From Methylomonas sp. MK1 (GTDB lineage Bacteria; Pseudomonadota; Gammaproteobacteria; Methylococcales; Methylomonadaceae), in NCBI RefSeq assembly GCF_000365425.1, contig NZ_AQOV01000002.1, positions 1,054,001-1,118,000 on the forward strand: DNA of 64,000 nt. Direction: 5' to 3'. The position numbers and the translations under genes were made by a program. Positions 45,922-56,207 of this stretch are shown piece by piece; the stretch's first letter is position 1, and each line of letters opens with the position of its first letter. The notes beneath the pieces were generated by a model that saw only the letters and a program-made list of their open reading frames with translations, had not been told where the DNA came from and did no database searches.

Positions 45922-46866
45922 TTGTTTTATAGACTATTTTTTCAGCTAGGGTTGGCCTTATGTGTGCTGTGGCCTTTTTGCGGCGGTGCCTGGGCGCAAG
46001 CGCCCACCGTTGCCATCGTTTATCCCGATGTGCGCGAGCCTTATCGTTCGGTGTTCATGGAGATTGCGCGCGGCATGGAACAAGAGTTGGGTAAGCCGGT
46101 AGGGCATTACTTGTTGAACGAGCGCGACAAGTCCGTCGACAAATTGATTCAGGACCTGAAAAACGACAGGATCGATGTGGTGGTGACGCTGGGCCGCGCC
46201 GGATTGGCGGTCGCCAAAGCGGTATCTTCCCAATTTCCGGTGGTGATCGGCGCGACGATGATCCGCCCGGACGAAGTGCAAGGCTTGGCCGGCATCAGCC
46301 TGACGCCGGCCCCGGAAGCCATGTTCGATCATTTGAAAAAACTGGTGCCGGAGGTGAAAAAAGTGACCGTGATCTACGATCCACGGCAAACAGCCTGGGA
46401 GATCGAGCGCGCCGGGCGGGCGGCTCTTGAACGCGGCTTGACGCTGGTAGCGCAACCGACCGGCAACTTACACGATTCTTCGGATCAGTTCCGGCAGATT
46501 CTGCTGGAAATTAAAGACAATTCCATCGCGCTCTGGCTGCCGCGCGAAAACGCCGCCATGGACGAATCGTCCTTGTTGCCGGAAGTGCTGCGCGAAGCCT
46601 GGGAGAAAAATTTTGTGGTGTTTTCCAGCAACCTCGACCATGTGCGCAAAGGCGCATTATTTTCGCTGTACCCGGACAATTTCAGCATGGGCCGCAGTTT
46701 GGCCGGTCTGGCTATCCAGCAATTACAGGCGGGCGGCAAATTCGAATCGGTCGAACTGCTGCGGGATTTGCTGGTAGCCGTCAATTTACGCACCGCGGAA
46801 CATCTGGGTTTGCGCTTTTCCAGCCAGACACGCCGCGAATTCGCGATGGTTTTTCCGGTGCCTTAG
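45922..46866 (+). CDS. ABC-type substrate-binding protein, orphan
   Basis: A 314-residue periplasmic protein of the ABC_sub_bind (TrpX-like) family: signal peptide ending GAWAQA, then TVAIVYPDVREPYRS, VVVTLGRAGLAVAK and VTVIYDPRQTAWEIERA. No permease or ATPase gene is near. Placed directly before a hybrid sensor kinase, it may present ligand to that kinase or act after the TonB receptor. The start is taken as TTG at 45922 with GGGAG upstream, since it gives a normal signal peptide; longer frames run back into the receptor gene. Confidence 0.8.
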   Translation: MFYRLFFQLGLALCVLWPFCGGAWAQAPTVAIVYPDVREPYRSVFMEIARGMEQELGKPVGHYLLNERDKSVDKLIQDLKNDRIDVVVTLGRAGLAVAKAVSSQFPVVIGATMIRPDEVQGLAGISLTPAPEAMFDHLKKLVPEVKKVTVIYDPRQTAWEIERAGRAALERGLTLVAQPTGNLHDSSDQFRQILLEIKDNSIALWLPRENAAMDESSLLPEVLREAWEKNFVVFSSNLDHVRKGALFSLYPDNFSMGRSLAGLAIQQLQAGGKFESVELLRDLLVAVNLRTAEHLGLRFSSQTRREFAMVFPVP

Positions 46867-46871
46867 ACGCC

Positions 46872-49800
46872 ATGAAGCGTTTGCGATGGCCTAGGTTCAA
46901 GCGGGCGAGTTTCCTGCAACAGCTTGCCGTGACCTTTTGTTTCGGTCTGGTAGTGATATCGATATTGTCGGCATTCGGCATTTCCACGCTGTCTTACTAC
47001 ATCGTCCGCGATAAATGGGTCGCCCAAGGCCGGCAATCCACGGAAGCCTTTGCTGCACAGAGCACGCTGGCCTTGCTGTATGCCAGCAAGGAGAATGCCG
47101 AGGAGCCGGCCCGACGCTTCCTGGCGTTTCCCGATGTGCGCGGCGTAGCCATTTACAACAATGCGCTGGAGCCTTTATTCGAACGCGGCGAACCGGCCAT
47201 GCCCGCCGCCGATACCGACGCGGTGCGCTGGCCGGAATCCCTGGCCTTGGTGCATGAGAACGAACAAGCCTGGTATTTTGCCGCGCCGGTATTCACGCGC
47301 AACGCCGCGGGGCAAGAGCCATCACCGTTCGAGGCGCAAATGCCGACGCCGGAATTGGTCGGCTACGTGCGCTTGGTGATGGGCAAGCAATCGCTCAATG
47401 TCATGAAAGAAAAAATTCGCTGGACCACTTTGATGGCGTCCAGCGGCTCGGCCGCGCTGTTTCTACTGTTTCTATTGGCGATGTCGCGGCGCTTGACTTT
47501 GCCGATTCAACAACTGGCGCTGAGGATGCGTAAGGCCTCGGCCGGCGCGAAAAACGTTCGGGCCCGGTTGAGCGGGCCGCGCGACATCATCGAAATGGGC
47601 GAAGCCTTCAACACAATGATGGCGGTGTTGGAAACTCGGGAAAGGCAGTTGGAACGCGCTCGCGACACGGCTTTGGAATCGGCGCGCCTGAAAGGCGAGT
47701 TTGCCGCCAATGTCAGTCACGAGCTGCGCACGCCGCTGAACGCGGTGCTGGGTATGCTGGAGTTGTTGCAGGACATGGGGTTGACGCCCAAGCAGCTGGA
47801 ATACTCGATGGTGGCCCGCAACGCCGGCGAAGCGCTGTTGAAGTTAATCGAAGATATTCTGGATTTCTCCCGCATCGAATCCGGGATGATGAAGCGGCAG
47901 CCGGTCGATTTCGTGCTTTACGAAACCTTGGATGAAGTTGTGGAATTGATGTCCGCTCAGGCGCATCGAAAAAATCTGCAACTCACTTACTCGCTAGCCG
48001 ACGATATACCGCTGGTGTTGAACGGCGAAGCCTCCAGGGTGCGGCAGGTGCTGATTAATCTGGTCGGCAACGCGCTGAAGTTTACCGAACAAGGCGGCAT
48101 CGCCATCGATGTGCACACCGAAGCGGCGGAAAGCGATGCCATCCAGTTGAGATTCTGCGTGAGCGACACCGGGATGGGTATACCCGAGGCGGCGCAAAGC
48201 AGTATTTTTGATGCCTTTGTCCAGGCCGACGGTTCCAGAACCCGGCATTATGAAGGCGCCGGTCTGGGATTGGCGATTTGCCGGCAATTGGTGCAACTGA
48301 TGGGCGGGCAAATCGGTGTCCAAAGCCGGGAAGGGCAAGGTAGTTCGTTCTGGTTTACCGTACCCTTCAATCCGCCGCGCGGTACCGAGGGCATCTCAGA
48401 GGCCCGGCAAGCCTATTTCGCCAATCTGCGGATATTGATCGTTACCGAGAATGACAAAATGCGGCAATTTTTGGCGCAAAGTCTGGAGCGCTGGAAAATT
48501 CACTACCGGCATAGCGGCTACGGCATCAAAGCCGTGGATATGTTGCGTTCCGCCAATGATCAGGATCAGGCGTATCATTTTGTCATCATTGATCTGAGAG
48601 ATGCCGACGACGCCACTTGGGTGGATATGATCGTTCACGATCCGGCGCTCGCGGCTGTCAAAATCGTGTTGCTGTCCGACCCCGGCAATGCCGTCAATCT
48701 GCCGCGCTTGCCAAACGTTGCCGCGCAGTTGGCCAAGCCGGTACAGGTTTCCAGACTATACGATTTCATATTAACCGCCGGTCAGGATTATCAGGAACCC
48801 GCGGCCGACTTGGCGCCCGAGGTCGAGCAAACAGTCGTGCTCGGGCGGCGGATATTGATCGTCGAAGACAACCGTGCCAGCCAAATGGTGGCGGCGGGCA
48901 TGTTGGAGCGACTCGGTTGCCGTTACGAAATCGCCGGCTCCGGCGTCGAGGCCTTGTCATGGCTGGAGCATCAGGCTTTCGATTTGATTCTGATGGACTG
49001 CCACATGCCGACCATGGACGGCTTCGAAGCTACTCGACGCATCAGACTGTTGCCTGAACCGCTGGGCCGGTTGCCCATCGTAGCAATGACCGCCAACGCC
49101 CAGCAAGGCGATAGCGATTTATGTCTGGCGGCCGGGATGGACGATTATCTGGCCAAGCCGATCAAGCTGAAGCCGTTGCAGGAGAAACTGTTGAGTTGGT
49201 TCGAGGGCAGGCCGTGCGTGACCGCCGAGCCGCTGTCGCCGGACCACGCGCTCGAGACGCTGGATCACGCGGTTTTACGGCAATTGCGCGATGAAATCGG
49301 CCAGGGTTTTGTGAAGATGGTCGGCTATTACCTGGAAGATGCGCCGGCGCAAATCGAGCAAATCGCCCTGGCGCTTGCTACGGACAATCGCTCGCATTTA
49401 CGCGAATCGGCCCATGGCCTGAAAGGCGCCAGCCGCAACCTGGGCGCGGAAAAGCTAGCGCTTATTGCCCGGCAACTGGAAGAGCAGGCGACTCAAGCAC
49501 AGATTGAAAACGGCGAGGCCTTGTTGCAGCAGTTGCGTGACGAATACCGCTTCATCGAACAACTGTTGCGCTTGGAAATGGGCGGGGAAGCCGCCGCTGA
49601 GCCGATCCCGCAGGCGGGCCCCAGAATCCTGGTGGCGGACGACGATAGAGCCATGCGTTTTGCCTTGCAAGATGTTCTGGAGAAAGACGGCTATCGGGTG
49701 GACTTGGCCGGCACCGGCCGGCAGGCGCTGGCGCTGTGCCAGCGGCAAATGGCTGATTTGATCTTGATGGACGCGATGATGCCGGAAATGGACGGTTTTG

Positions 49801-51296
49801 AGGCCTGCCGCAGAATTCGCGCGCTGCCCCTCGGCGCCGACGTGCCGATACTGATGATTACCGCTCTGGAAAACGACCATTCGGTGGAATTGGCTTTCTC
49901 GATAGGGGCTAATGATTACATTCCCAAACCGATTCATTTCGCGGTATTGCGTAAACGCATCGCGCATTTGCTGGAAGCCAGCCTGACGCAACGGACCCTG
50001 AATCGCCTGGCTTACCACGATCCCTTGACCAATTTGGCCAATCGCACGCAATTCATTGACCGGCTGAACTCGGTGATCGCCGTCAGCGCGGATCAAAATC
50101 AGCTTCATGCTGTGCTGTTCCTGGATTTGGATAGGTTCAAGCTGACTAACGACACCTTGGGGCATGATGTCGGCGACCAATTGTTGAAAGCCGCGGCGGA
50201 GCGGATTCAAGGCTGTGTGCGACGGGAAGACATGGTTTCTCGGTTCGGCGGCGACGAGTTTACGCTGTTGCTGGCAAACATCACCAATCCGCAAGTCGCC
50301 GCTGCCGTCGCCGACAAGATCCGTATCGCCATCGCCCAGCCATTCGCGTTGATGGAGCAAGAGTTTTACGTCAGCTCCAGTATCGGCATTTCGCTGTATC
50401 CGGCCGACGGCACCGACAGCGGTTTGCTGATCAAGCACGCCGATACTGCGATGTATCGCGCCAAGGAACAGGGCAATACCTATTGTTTTTATGAAGACAA
50501 CATGGAATTTGTCGTGTCGACCAAGCTGCGTCTGGAAAGCGACTTACGCCGGGCGCTACAGCGCGACGAGTTCTTTCTTCACTATCAGCCGCAAATCGAT
50601 CTGGATTCCGGGCGGATTGTCGGCGCAGAGGCTCTGATCCGCTGGCGGCATCCCGAGCTGGGCTTGATAGCGCCCGATCAGTTCATTCCGGTCGCCGAAG
50701 AAATCGGTCTGATCGAGGCGATAGGCGCGTGGGTGTTAGGCGAGGCGTGCCGGCAGAGCCAAATTTGGCGGCAAAGCGGCTATCCGCCCTTCACGATGGC
50801 GGTCAACGTGTCGGCTCGGCAATTAGATCAGGAAGACTTTGTCGCGCAAGTCATCGCTATCGTCAACGAAACCGGCTTGCCTGCCGAATATCTGGAATTG
50901 GAGCTGACGGAAAGTTTGTTCATCCGCAATCCGGTGCGGAAGCGGGCTGTCCTGGCCAAGCTCAGGGAAGCCGGCTTGCAAATTTCGATAGACGATTTCG
51001 GTACCGGTTATTCCAGCCTGAACCAACTCAAGCAGTTTGCCTTCGACAAGCTGAAAATTGATCGCTCGTTTGTGGCGAACATACCCGACGACGCTGACGC
51101 CGCCGCCATCGTGATGGTGATTATTTCCATCGCCAAAATCCTGAAATTCAAGGTGATAGCGGAAGGCGTGGAGACGGAGCAACAGGCGCAATATTTGTTG
51201 AGAAACGACTGCGACGAGGCGCAGGGTTATCTGTTTGGCAAGCCGATGGCGGCCGAAGAATTTTCGGCCTTGTTGGCGCGAGTCAATGTGATCTAG
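46872..51296 (+). CDS. Hybrid sensor kinase with receivers, Hpt, GGDEF and EAL domains
   Basis: A 1474-residue signalling protein. Two membrane helices (about 21-42 and 183-204) flank a periplasmic domain, then HAMP. HisKA has His283 in SHELRTPLNAV, with an ATPase domain after it. Next come a degenerate receiver (about 516-630), a receiver with Asp709 (LMDCHMPTMDGF), an Hpt with His848 (ESAHGLKGASRN), a receiver with Asp967 (LMDAMMPEMDGF), GGDEF at 1126-1130 and EAL at 1253-1255, both intact. A full phosphorelay and c-di-GMP output lie in one chain. It starts 5 nt after the binding-protein gene. Confidence 0.92.
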   Translation: MKRLRWPRFKRASFLQQLAVTFCFGLVVISILSAFGISTLSYYIVRDKWVAQGRQSTEAFAAQSTLALLYASKENAEEPARRFLAFPDVRGVAIYNNALEPLFERGEPAMPAADTDAVRWPESLALVHENEQAWYFAAPVFTRNAAGQEPSPFEAQMPTPELVGYVRLVMGKQSLNVMKEKIRWTTLMASSGSAALFLLFLLAMSRRLTLPIQQLALRMRKASAGAKNVRARLSGPRDIIEMGEAFNTMMAVLETRERQLERARDTALESARLKGEFAANVSHELRTPLNAVLGMLELLQDMGLTPKQLEYSMVARNAGEALLKLIEDILDFSRIESGMMKRQPVDFVLYETLDEVVELMSAQAHRKNLQLTYSLADDIPLVLNGEASRVRQVLINLVGNALKFTEQGGIAIDVHTEAAESDAIQLRFCVSDTGMGIPEAAQSSIFDAFVQADGSRTRHYEGAGLGLAICRQLVQLMGGQIGVQSREGQGSSFWFTVPFNPPRGTEGISEARQAYFANLRILIVTENDKMRQFLAQSLERWKIHYRHSGYGIKAVDMLRSANDQDQAYHFVIIDLRDADDATWVDMIVHDPALAAVKIVLLSDPGNAVNLPRLPNVAAQLAKPVQVSRLYDFILTAGQDYQEPAADLAPEVEQTVVLGRRILIVEDNRASQMVAAGMLERLGCRYEIAGSGVEALSWLEHQAFDLILMDCHMPTMDGFEATRRIRLLPEPLGRLPIVAMTANAQQGDSDLCLAAGMDDYLAKPIKLKPLQEKLLSWFEGRPCVTAEPLSPDHALETLDHAVLRQLRDEIGQGFVKMVGYYLEDAPAQIEQIALALATDNRSHLRESAHGLKGASRNLGAEKLALIARQLEEQATQAQIENGEALLQQLRDEYRFIEQLLRLEMGGEAAAEPIPQAGPRILVADDDRAMRFALQDVLEKDGYRVDLAGTGRQALALCQRQMADLILMDAMMPEMDGFEACRRIRALPLGADVPILMITALENDHSVELAFSIGANDYIPKPIHFAVLRKRIAHLLEASLTQRTLNRLAYHDPLTNLANRTQFIDRLNSVIAVSADQNQLHAVLFLDLDRFKLTNDTLGHDVGDQLLKAAAERIQGCVRREDMVSRFGGDEFTLLLANITNPQVAAAVADKIRIAIAQPFALMEQEFYVSSSIGISLYPADGTDSGLLIKHADTAMYRAKEQGNTYCFYEDNMEFVVSTKLRLESDLRRALQRDEFFLHYQPQIDLDSGRIVGAEALIRWRHPELGLIAPDQFIPVAEEIGLIEAIGAWVLGEACRQSQIWRQSGYPPFTMAVNVSARQLDQEDFVAQVIAIVNETGLPAEYLELELTESLFIRNPVRKRAVLAKLREAGLQISIDDFGTGYSSLNQLKQFAFDKLKIDRSFVANIPDDADAAAIVMVIISIAKILKFKVIAEGVETEQQAQYLLRNDCDEAQGYLFGKPMAAEEFSALLARVNVI

Positions 51297-51354
51297 GATT
51301 AGGCGCTGGCAGTTTGCAGCCGCCTCCCCACTTAGCGAGGTTTTCGCTCAGCCA

Positions 51355-52608
51355 TCATTCCCGAGATACCGGCAACATTGCGATGCGATTTTCAATGTCT
51401 TGCATCAGTTGTTTGTAGGCTTCGCCATCGGTGCCGCCAAAGCGGCGGATAAACTCGGCTTCGCTTAGCGATTCCGGTAGGTCGGCGGTAGCCGGCATCA
51501 TCTGATTTTCGTTGGCGACAGCCATAATCGCTTGGATTTTTCGAGCGAGCGCCGGGCTGGCGACGGCTTGTTCGCCCATGCGCGTGCCGGCCCGGTCGGC
51601 GGCCAGGTCGTTAAACGAAAAACCGCTGCCGCCGCGGGAATCTTCTATTTCTTTAAACAATCCCACCGCATCAGCCAAGGGGGTGCCCGAATAGGCGGCC
51701 AGCATCGCCGAAACCATATAATGTTTGGTCAGGTCGTCTCTATCGTTCAACGTTACCTGGCGCCAAAGCGGGCGCGGCCAGAGCCGCGATTCGGGGATGA
51801 TTTTCGTCAGGCGCTGTTGATTGACATAAAGCGTCAGTACCAAAATCAATGCCCGGTTTTCCGCAATCGGGTCGCCGCTGGCGCTTCTTTGTAATGCCAG
51901 TATAAAAAGTGGTTTGCTGAGATCAGTGAGACTGACGCTTTTATTATCTGTCTGGCTTAGTTCGGCTAAACGCCGCTGATAAGCCTCTAGTCGCTGCAGG
52001 TCCTCCGGCGTTAGTAATGCACCGCGCAATTTGCCGGGTAAGTCTGCTTGCCAACGATAGGTAACCGTCAGGCGCTGCGGTTGAAACAGCACATGCTTGA
52101 CAATATCGGCGAAGGCTTGCCGATCCGCCGCCGGTTGTAAGGTGTTGAGCGCCAATTCCAGCAAGGGTTTGGCCAGCATGCCGGGCAGCCGGAGTTGGCC
52201 CAAAGACAGTTGGTGTACTTCCGGTAGGTCGGTGGTTTGTTTAAGCTCCAGCGTCAAATTCAGATATTGGCCTATGGGATTGCGGGGCAAACGCAGGGTG
52301 GCGTCAATGTGGGCCCCGCCTTTGTCGATCCGTAAGCCCGCCACGCCGTTGGCGTATTGGTTGGCAAGATAATTGATCGCCAGGTCCAGTTCTTGTTGAT
52401 CCAGTACGACTCGGGCGATAGCACCTGACTTTAAACGGCGTGGATCGTTTTGCCGAAAAATCAATTTGCCGCGGGCAATCTGTTCCGGGGTCAGGTCGGC
52501 GCGGGTCTGTAGTTTCGGCGTGTCGTCAATGGCCAGCCACAATGCCAATCCCAATAATACGGGCAATAGAAAGAGGGTCAGTAGCAAGCTTTTTGCAATC
52601 CATTTCAT
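51355..52608 (-). CDS. Membrane-anchored protein of unknown function
   Basis: A 417-residue protein with one N-terminal helix (SLLLTLFLLPVLLGLALWLAI) and a periplasmic body. No family is recognised. It has amphipathic strands (HIDATLRLPRNPIGQYLNLTLEL) and, at residues about 300-360, a stretch with HYMVSAMLAAYSG and GGSGFSFNDLAADRAGTRMGE that suggests a small conserved domain. The neighbours give no clue. Confidence 0.7.
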   Translation of the reverse strand: MKWIAKSLLLTLFLLPVLLGLALWLAIDDTPKLQTRADLTPEQIARGKLIFRQNDPRRLKSGAIARVVLDQQELDLAINYLANQYANGVAGLRIDKGGAHIDATLRLPRNPIGQYLNLTLELKQTTDLPEVHQLSLGQLRLPGMLAKPLLELALNTLQPAADRQAFADIVKHVLFQPQRLTVTYRWQADLPGKLRGALLTPEDLQRLEAYQRRLAELSQTDNKSVSLTDLSKPLFILALQRSASGDPIAENRALILVLTLYVNQQRLTKIIPESRLWPRPLWRQVTLNDRDDLTKHYMVSAMLAAYSGTPLADAVGLFKEIEDSRGGSGFSFNDLAADRAGTRMGEQAVASPALARKIQAIMAVANENQMMPATADLPESLSEAEFIRRFGGTDGEAYKQLMQDIENRIAMLPVSRE

Positions 52609-52680
52609 GGGTCGTTCTGTTCATCCTTGCTGTGGGCAATGACCAAGCTAAGTGCTTAATACCTTATCGCCGGCCTTGCG

Positions 52681-52965
52681 CTAATGCGGTTTATTGCGTT
52701 GTTCTTCATATGCGGACGGACTGATGCCGGCGCTTGCCAGATATTCGCGCAGATGTTTGATTTCTTGTTTAGTGCATATGCCGCTGTGATGCGGATGATG
52801 TAACACGCCTTCGACGTTATTCAAACTCACGTGAAAGCGCGCGCCGTGGCTAGGTTGCAGGTTGGCGCCCAGGTGGTGCAACAGCGATTCTATTTCCCGC
52901 CAATGGATGTTGCCGCTAACCGGATCCTGGAATATCGCGCGTAGCAGATTTAAATGGTGGCTCAT
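52681..52965 (-). CDS. HicA-like mRNA interferase-fold protein, no partner seen
   Basis: A 94-residue protein resembling HicA toxins: HWREIESLLHHLGANL, then the strand with a conserved histidine (GARFHVSL), and the C-terminal TKQEIKHLREYLASAGIS. HicA is a dsRBD-fold RNase, normally followed by antitoxin HicB; no hicB is adjacent. A strong ribosome site (AGGAGG) supports the start at 52965 over 52986. It may be a non-toxic relative or rely on a distant partner. Confidence 0.65.
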   Translation of the reverse strand: MSHHLNLLRAIFQDPVSGNIHWREIESLLHHLGANLQPSHGARFHVSLNNVEGVLHHPHHSGICTKQEIKHLREYLASAGISPSAYEEQRNKPH

Positions 52966-53170
52966 GGCTGCATCCTCCTGCATCAAAATTGGTAGCTTAA
53001 GTTTGAACCGAGTTGGGGTTCAATTTGGCTGGTGAAAGGTGGTGTTTAACTAAATCTGTTTCAAAATAAGAAACAAATCATGTAATAAATGCCTTATTGT
53101 AAATAAATGGCAAAGGTTTATAGTTAAACCGTCTTCAATGAATCGGCTGAAACCCAGTCAAGGTGGAAAA

Positions 53171-53332
53171 ATGAACAAGTCAAGCAATCTGTATAAAGAC
53201 ATCGTCACCGGATTGTTTTTTGCTACCGGTATGTTCAGCTTCCTGTCCGGTCAGTTTGTTCTTTCCACACTGTTTTTTGGCGCTGCTTCCCTGTTTAGCA
53301 ATATCGAAGTGGCTAAACCGGTCCGATTTTAA
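53171..53332 (+). CDS. Small membrane protein, 53 residues
   Basis: A short protein (MNKSSNLYKDIVTGLFF...) with a hydrophobic stretch of about 30 residues that could form two short helices. AAGGTGG precedes the ATG by five bases and a terminator follows, which supports a real transcript. Family and function unknown. Confidence 0.5.
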   Translation: MNKSSNLYKDIVTGLFFATGMFSFLSGQFVLSTLFFGAASLFSNIEVAKPVRF

Positions 53333-53375
53333 GTTTTTTCGTAGTACCTCCTCGTTGTAACGCTACACATTCCAC

Positions 53376-53409
53376 AGCCTCCACCCTGCTCAAGGTGGGG
53401 GCTTTTTTT
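53376..53409 (+). terminator. Rho-independent terminator
   Basis: AGCCTCCACC / GGTGGGGGCT stem with loop CTGCTCAA and seven T. It follows the 53-residue gene. Confidence 0.8.
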
Positions 53410-53429
53410 GTATTCAAGCAGGCGATTTC

Positions 53430-53732
53430 TCAGTCGGACTTGGAGGTTTTTGCCGGGTCTGAAACCACAGTATATTCAGCTTCCAGGCTTTGCCCGTCAA
53501 CCTGTGCATTTTTAAGTTTTCGCAGCAACCACCAGCCTCTGATGCCGATTATCGTCAACGGAATTAGCAGTAAGGCAAAAAACGCCGAAAACACCACGGT
53601 ACCCAAGACCGCGCCGGCAATCATCGCCGGAATGGTCAGCAGATTGGACAGCTTGCTTTGTGGAGGTGACTCAAGGCGGGGATGCGCACCGGAGCTGTCG
53701 ATGCGGATGGTTTTCTTGTAGATTTTTAACAT
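53430..53732 (-). CDS. Small membrane protein of unknown function
   Basis: A 100-residue protein with two helices (LLTIPAMIAGAVLGTVVFSA and FFALLLIPLTIIGIRGWW) and a soluble C-terminal tail. The ATG at 53732 has AAAGGTG upstream; an in-frame GTG lies three codons before. It follows the GST gene by 12 nt and may be co-transcribed. Not recognised. Confidence 0.55.
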   Translation of the reverse strand: MLKIYKKTIRIDSSGAHPRLESPPQSKLSNLLTIPAMIAGAVLGTVVFSAFFALLLIPLTIIGIRGWWLLRKLKNAQVDGQSLEAEYTVVSDPAKTSKSD

Positions 53733-53744
53733 GTCGGGCACCTT

Positions 53745-54431
53745 TTAAAATGGTACGAGGCCGGCCTCGTTCCCGAAAAGGACTAACGGGTCGTTAGCTT
53801 TCCAGGGCGGGTATTTTCGCATAACCGTCGCAAACAGATTGGATGTTAAAAAGTCGTCCAACCAGTGTTGCAAGGCCGGGTAGGGCGAGCTGGCAAACCA
53901 AGCGTTATCCACTGCGGCAAACTGCCGGATAAACGGCGCAATGGCGGCGTCGGCCAAGCCGAAAGTTAAGCCGCACAAAAAGCGAGTCCGCTGCAAGCGG
54001 GTTTCCAGCTCGGCTAAAAACACCTCGCCTTGTTGACGATAAACAGTTTGCGTTTGTTCCGGATAGCGGTCCGCATATTTGTAGCGGTCCAAATAGTATT
54101 TGAAATCGCCGTCGTTCCAGTCGATTAATCGCTTAGCATCTTCCGGCATTTGGTCCAGCCAGTCTTGCGGGTCGTGTTGCGCCAAGGCCCACCGCATAAT
54201 ATCCAGGCTTTGTTCGATCACTTGGCCGTCGGGCAACACTAATACCGGTACGGTGCCTTTTGGCGAAACGCTTAGCATCGCCTCCGGTTTATTGCTGAGC
54301 TCGATTTCTCGGAGTGCGACGCTTAGCCCCGATACGGCAATGGCTAAGCGTGCCCGCATCGCATACGGACAGCGGCGGAAGCTGTAAAAGATGGGGTAAA
54401 TCGGTTCTGCGGTGAGGGACGGTGCAATCAT
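53745..54431 (-). CDS. Glutathione S-transferase family protein
   Basis: A 228-residue protein with the thioredoxin-fold N-terminal domain (IFYSFRRCPYAMRARLAI, a CPxA-type site with one Cys, as in omega or beta classes) and GTVPVLVLPDG, whose cis-proline contacts glutathione. A helical C-terminal domain follows (GLTFGLADAAIAPFIRQF). Substrate unknown. Divergent from the ABC-F gene. Confidence 0.82.
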   Translation of the reverse strand: MIAPSLTAEPIYPIFYSFRRCPYAMRARLAIAVSGLSVALREIELSNKPEAMLSVSPKGTVPVLVLPDGQVIEQSLDIMRWALAQHDPQDWLDQMPEDAKRLIDWNDGDFKYYLDRYKYADRYPEQTQTVYRQQGEVFLAELETRLQRTRFLCGLTFGLADAAIAPFIRQFAAVDNAWFASSPYPALQHWLDDFLTSNLFATVMRKYPPWKANDPLVLFGNEAGLVPF

Positions 54432-54576
54432 ATTGGGATTGTCAGTGACACATTACTGTAAATGATCGTCGATTAAAGTCTGGTAAAATAACCGATTTTA
54501 GCGTCAACCCATTTATTTCGTCACACGCCTGAAACGGCGACAACGCTCTTTTTACTCTTAATCCTCGGACACTCTC

Positions 54577-56169
54577 TTGATTTCTACCGCTAATATCACC
54601 ATGCAATTCGGGGCCAAGCCCCTGTTTGAAAACGTTTCCGTGAAATTCGGCAACGGCAACCGCTACGGCCTGATCGGCGCCAACGGCTGCGGCAAGTCGA
54701 CCTTTATGAAAATCCTCAGCGGCGACCTGGAACCTACATCCGGCAACGTCAGCGTCGATGCCAACGAGCGTTTGGGTATCTTGCGCCAGAATCAATTCGC
54801 GTACGAAGAGCAACGGGTGCTGGATGTAGTGATGATGGGGCATGCCGAGATGTGGGCGGCCATGTCGGAACGTGACGCCATCTACGCCAATATGGAAGCC
54901 AGCGAAGACGACTACATGCGCGCCGCCGATCTGGAAACGGTGTTTGCCGAATTCGGCGGCTATACCGCCGAAGCCCGGGCCGGTGAATTATTGTTGGGTT
55001 TGGACATCCCGCTGGAACAACACAACGGCCCGATGAGCGCGGTGGCGCCAGGCTGGAAACTGCGGGTTTTGCTGGCGCAAGCCTTGTTTTCCAATCCTGA
55101 CATCTTGCTGCTGGACGAGCCGACCAATAACCTGGACATCAACACTATCCGCTGGCTGGAAAACGTGCTGAACGAGCGTAATTCCACAATGGTGATCATC
55201 TCGCATGACCGGCATTTTTTGAATAGCGTTTGCACGCATATGGCCGACCTGGACTACGGCGAATTGCGGGTCTATCCGGGCAATTACGACGATTACATGA
55301 CCGCCGTGACCCAAGTGCGCGAGCAGTTACTGGCCGGCAACGCCAAGAAAAAAGCCCAAATTGCCGAACTGCAAACCTTCGTGGCGCGCTTTTCTGCTAA
55401 CGCTTCCAAGGCCAAGCAGGCCACGTCCCGGGCGCGGCAGTTAGAGAAAATCAAGCTCGACGAAGTCAAGCCGTCCAGCCGGGTTAATCCGTTCATTCGT
55501 TTCGACCAAGCTAAAAAACTGTACCGTTTGGCGGTGGAAGCTAAAGATTTGGCCAAAGGCTACGGCGCGGAACCCTTGTTCAAGAACTTGAACATGATGA
55601 TTGCGGTCGGCGAGCGGGTGGCGGTGATTGGTCCCAACGGTATCGGTAAATCCACCTTGTTGAAAACCCTGGTCGGCGATTTGACCCCGGACAGCGGCGA
55701 AGTGAAGTGGGCGGAAAACGCAGACGTCGGTTATTTTGCGCAGGATCATGCCGAGGATTTTGCTGAAGACATGCCGCTGATTGAATGGATGGGCCAATGG
55801 CGCAAGGAATCGGACGACGATCAGACCATACGCGGCACGCTGGGGCGTTTGTTGTTTTCCAATGACGAAATCAACAAATCCGTAAAAGTCATTTCCGGTG
55901 GTGAGCAAGGCAGGATGTTGTTCGGCAAATTGATTCTGCAAAAAAACAACGTCATGGTGCTGGATGAACCCACCAACCATTTGGACATGGAATCGATCGA
56001 ATCACTGAACGCGGCCTTGGAAAACTATCCAGGCACGCTGATTTTCGTCAGTCACGACCGCGAGTTTGTATCGTCATTGGCGACCCGGATTATCGAACTC
56101 ACGCCGAACGGCATCGTCGATTTCAGCGGTAATTACGAAGACTATTTAAACAGTCAAGACATCAACTAA
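54577..56169 (+). CDS. ybiT: ABC-F family ATPase, YbiT type
   Basis: A 530-residue cytoplasmic protein with two ABC domains and no membrane part; ABC-F proteins act on the ribosome in translation. Walker A motifs are GANGCGKST and GPNGIGKST; Walker B are [11 protein letters not shown] and [11 protein letters not shown]. The first signature is the degenerate [15 protein letters not shown] typical of YbiT; the second is ISGGEQGRM. The linker (about 240-310) is charged. The start is TTG at 54577. Confidence 0.9.
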   Translation: MISTANITMQFGAKPLFENVSVKFGNGNRYGLIGANGCGKSTFMKILSGDLEPTSGNVSVDANERLGILRQNQFAYEEQRVLDVVMMGHAEMWAAMSERDAIYANMEASEDDYMRAADLETVFAEFGGYTAEARAGELLLGLDIPLEQHNGPMSAVAPGWKLRVLLAQALFSNPDILLLDEPTNNLDINTIRWLENVLNERNSTMVIISHDRHFLNSVCTHMADLDYGELRVYPGNYDDYMTAVTQVREQLLAGNAKKKAQIAELQTFVARFSANASKAKQATSRARQLEKIKLDEVKPSSRVNPFIRFDQAKKLYRLAVEAKDLAKGYGAEPLFKNLNMMIAVGERVAVIGPNGIGKSTLLKTLVGDLTPDSGEVKWAENADVGYFAQDHAEDFAEDMPLIEWMGQWRKESDDDQTIRGTLGRLLFSNDEINKSVKVISGGEQGRMLFGKLILQKNNVMVLDEPTNHLDMESIESLNAALENYPGTLIFVSHDREFVSSLATRIIELTPNGIVDFSGNYEDYLNSQDIN

Positions 56170-56207
56170 GGCTAAGCCGCCAGAGCATTCCGGCCCGGAT
56201 AAATCGG

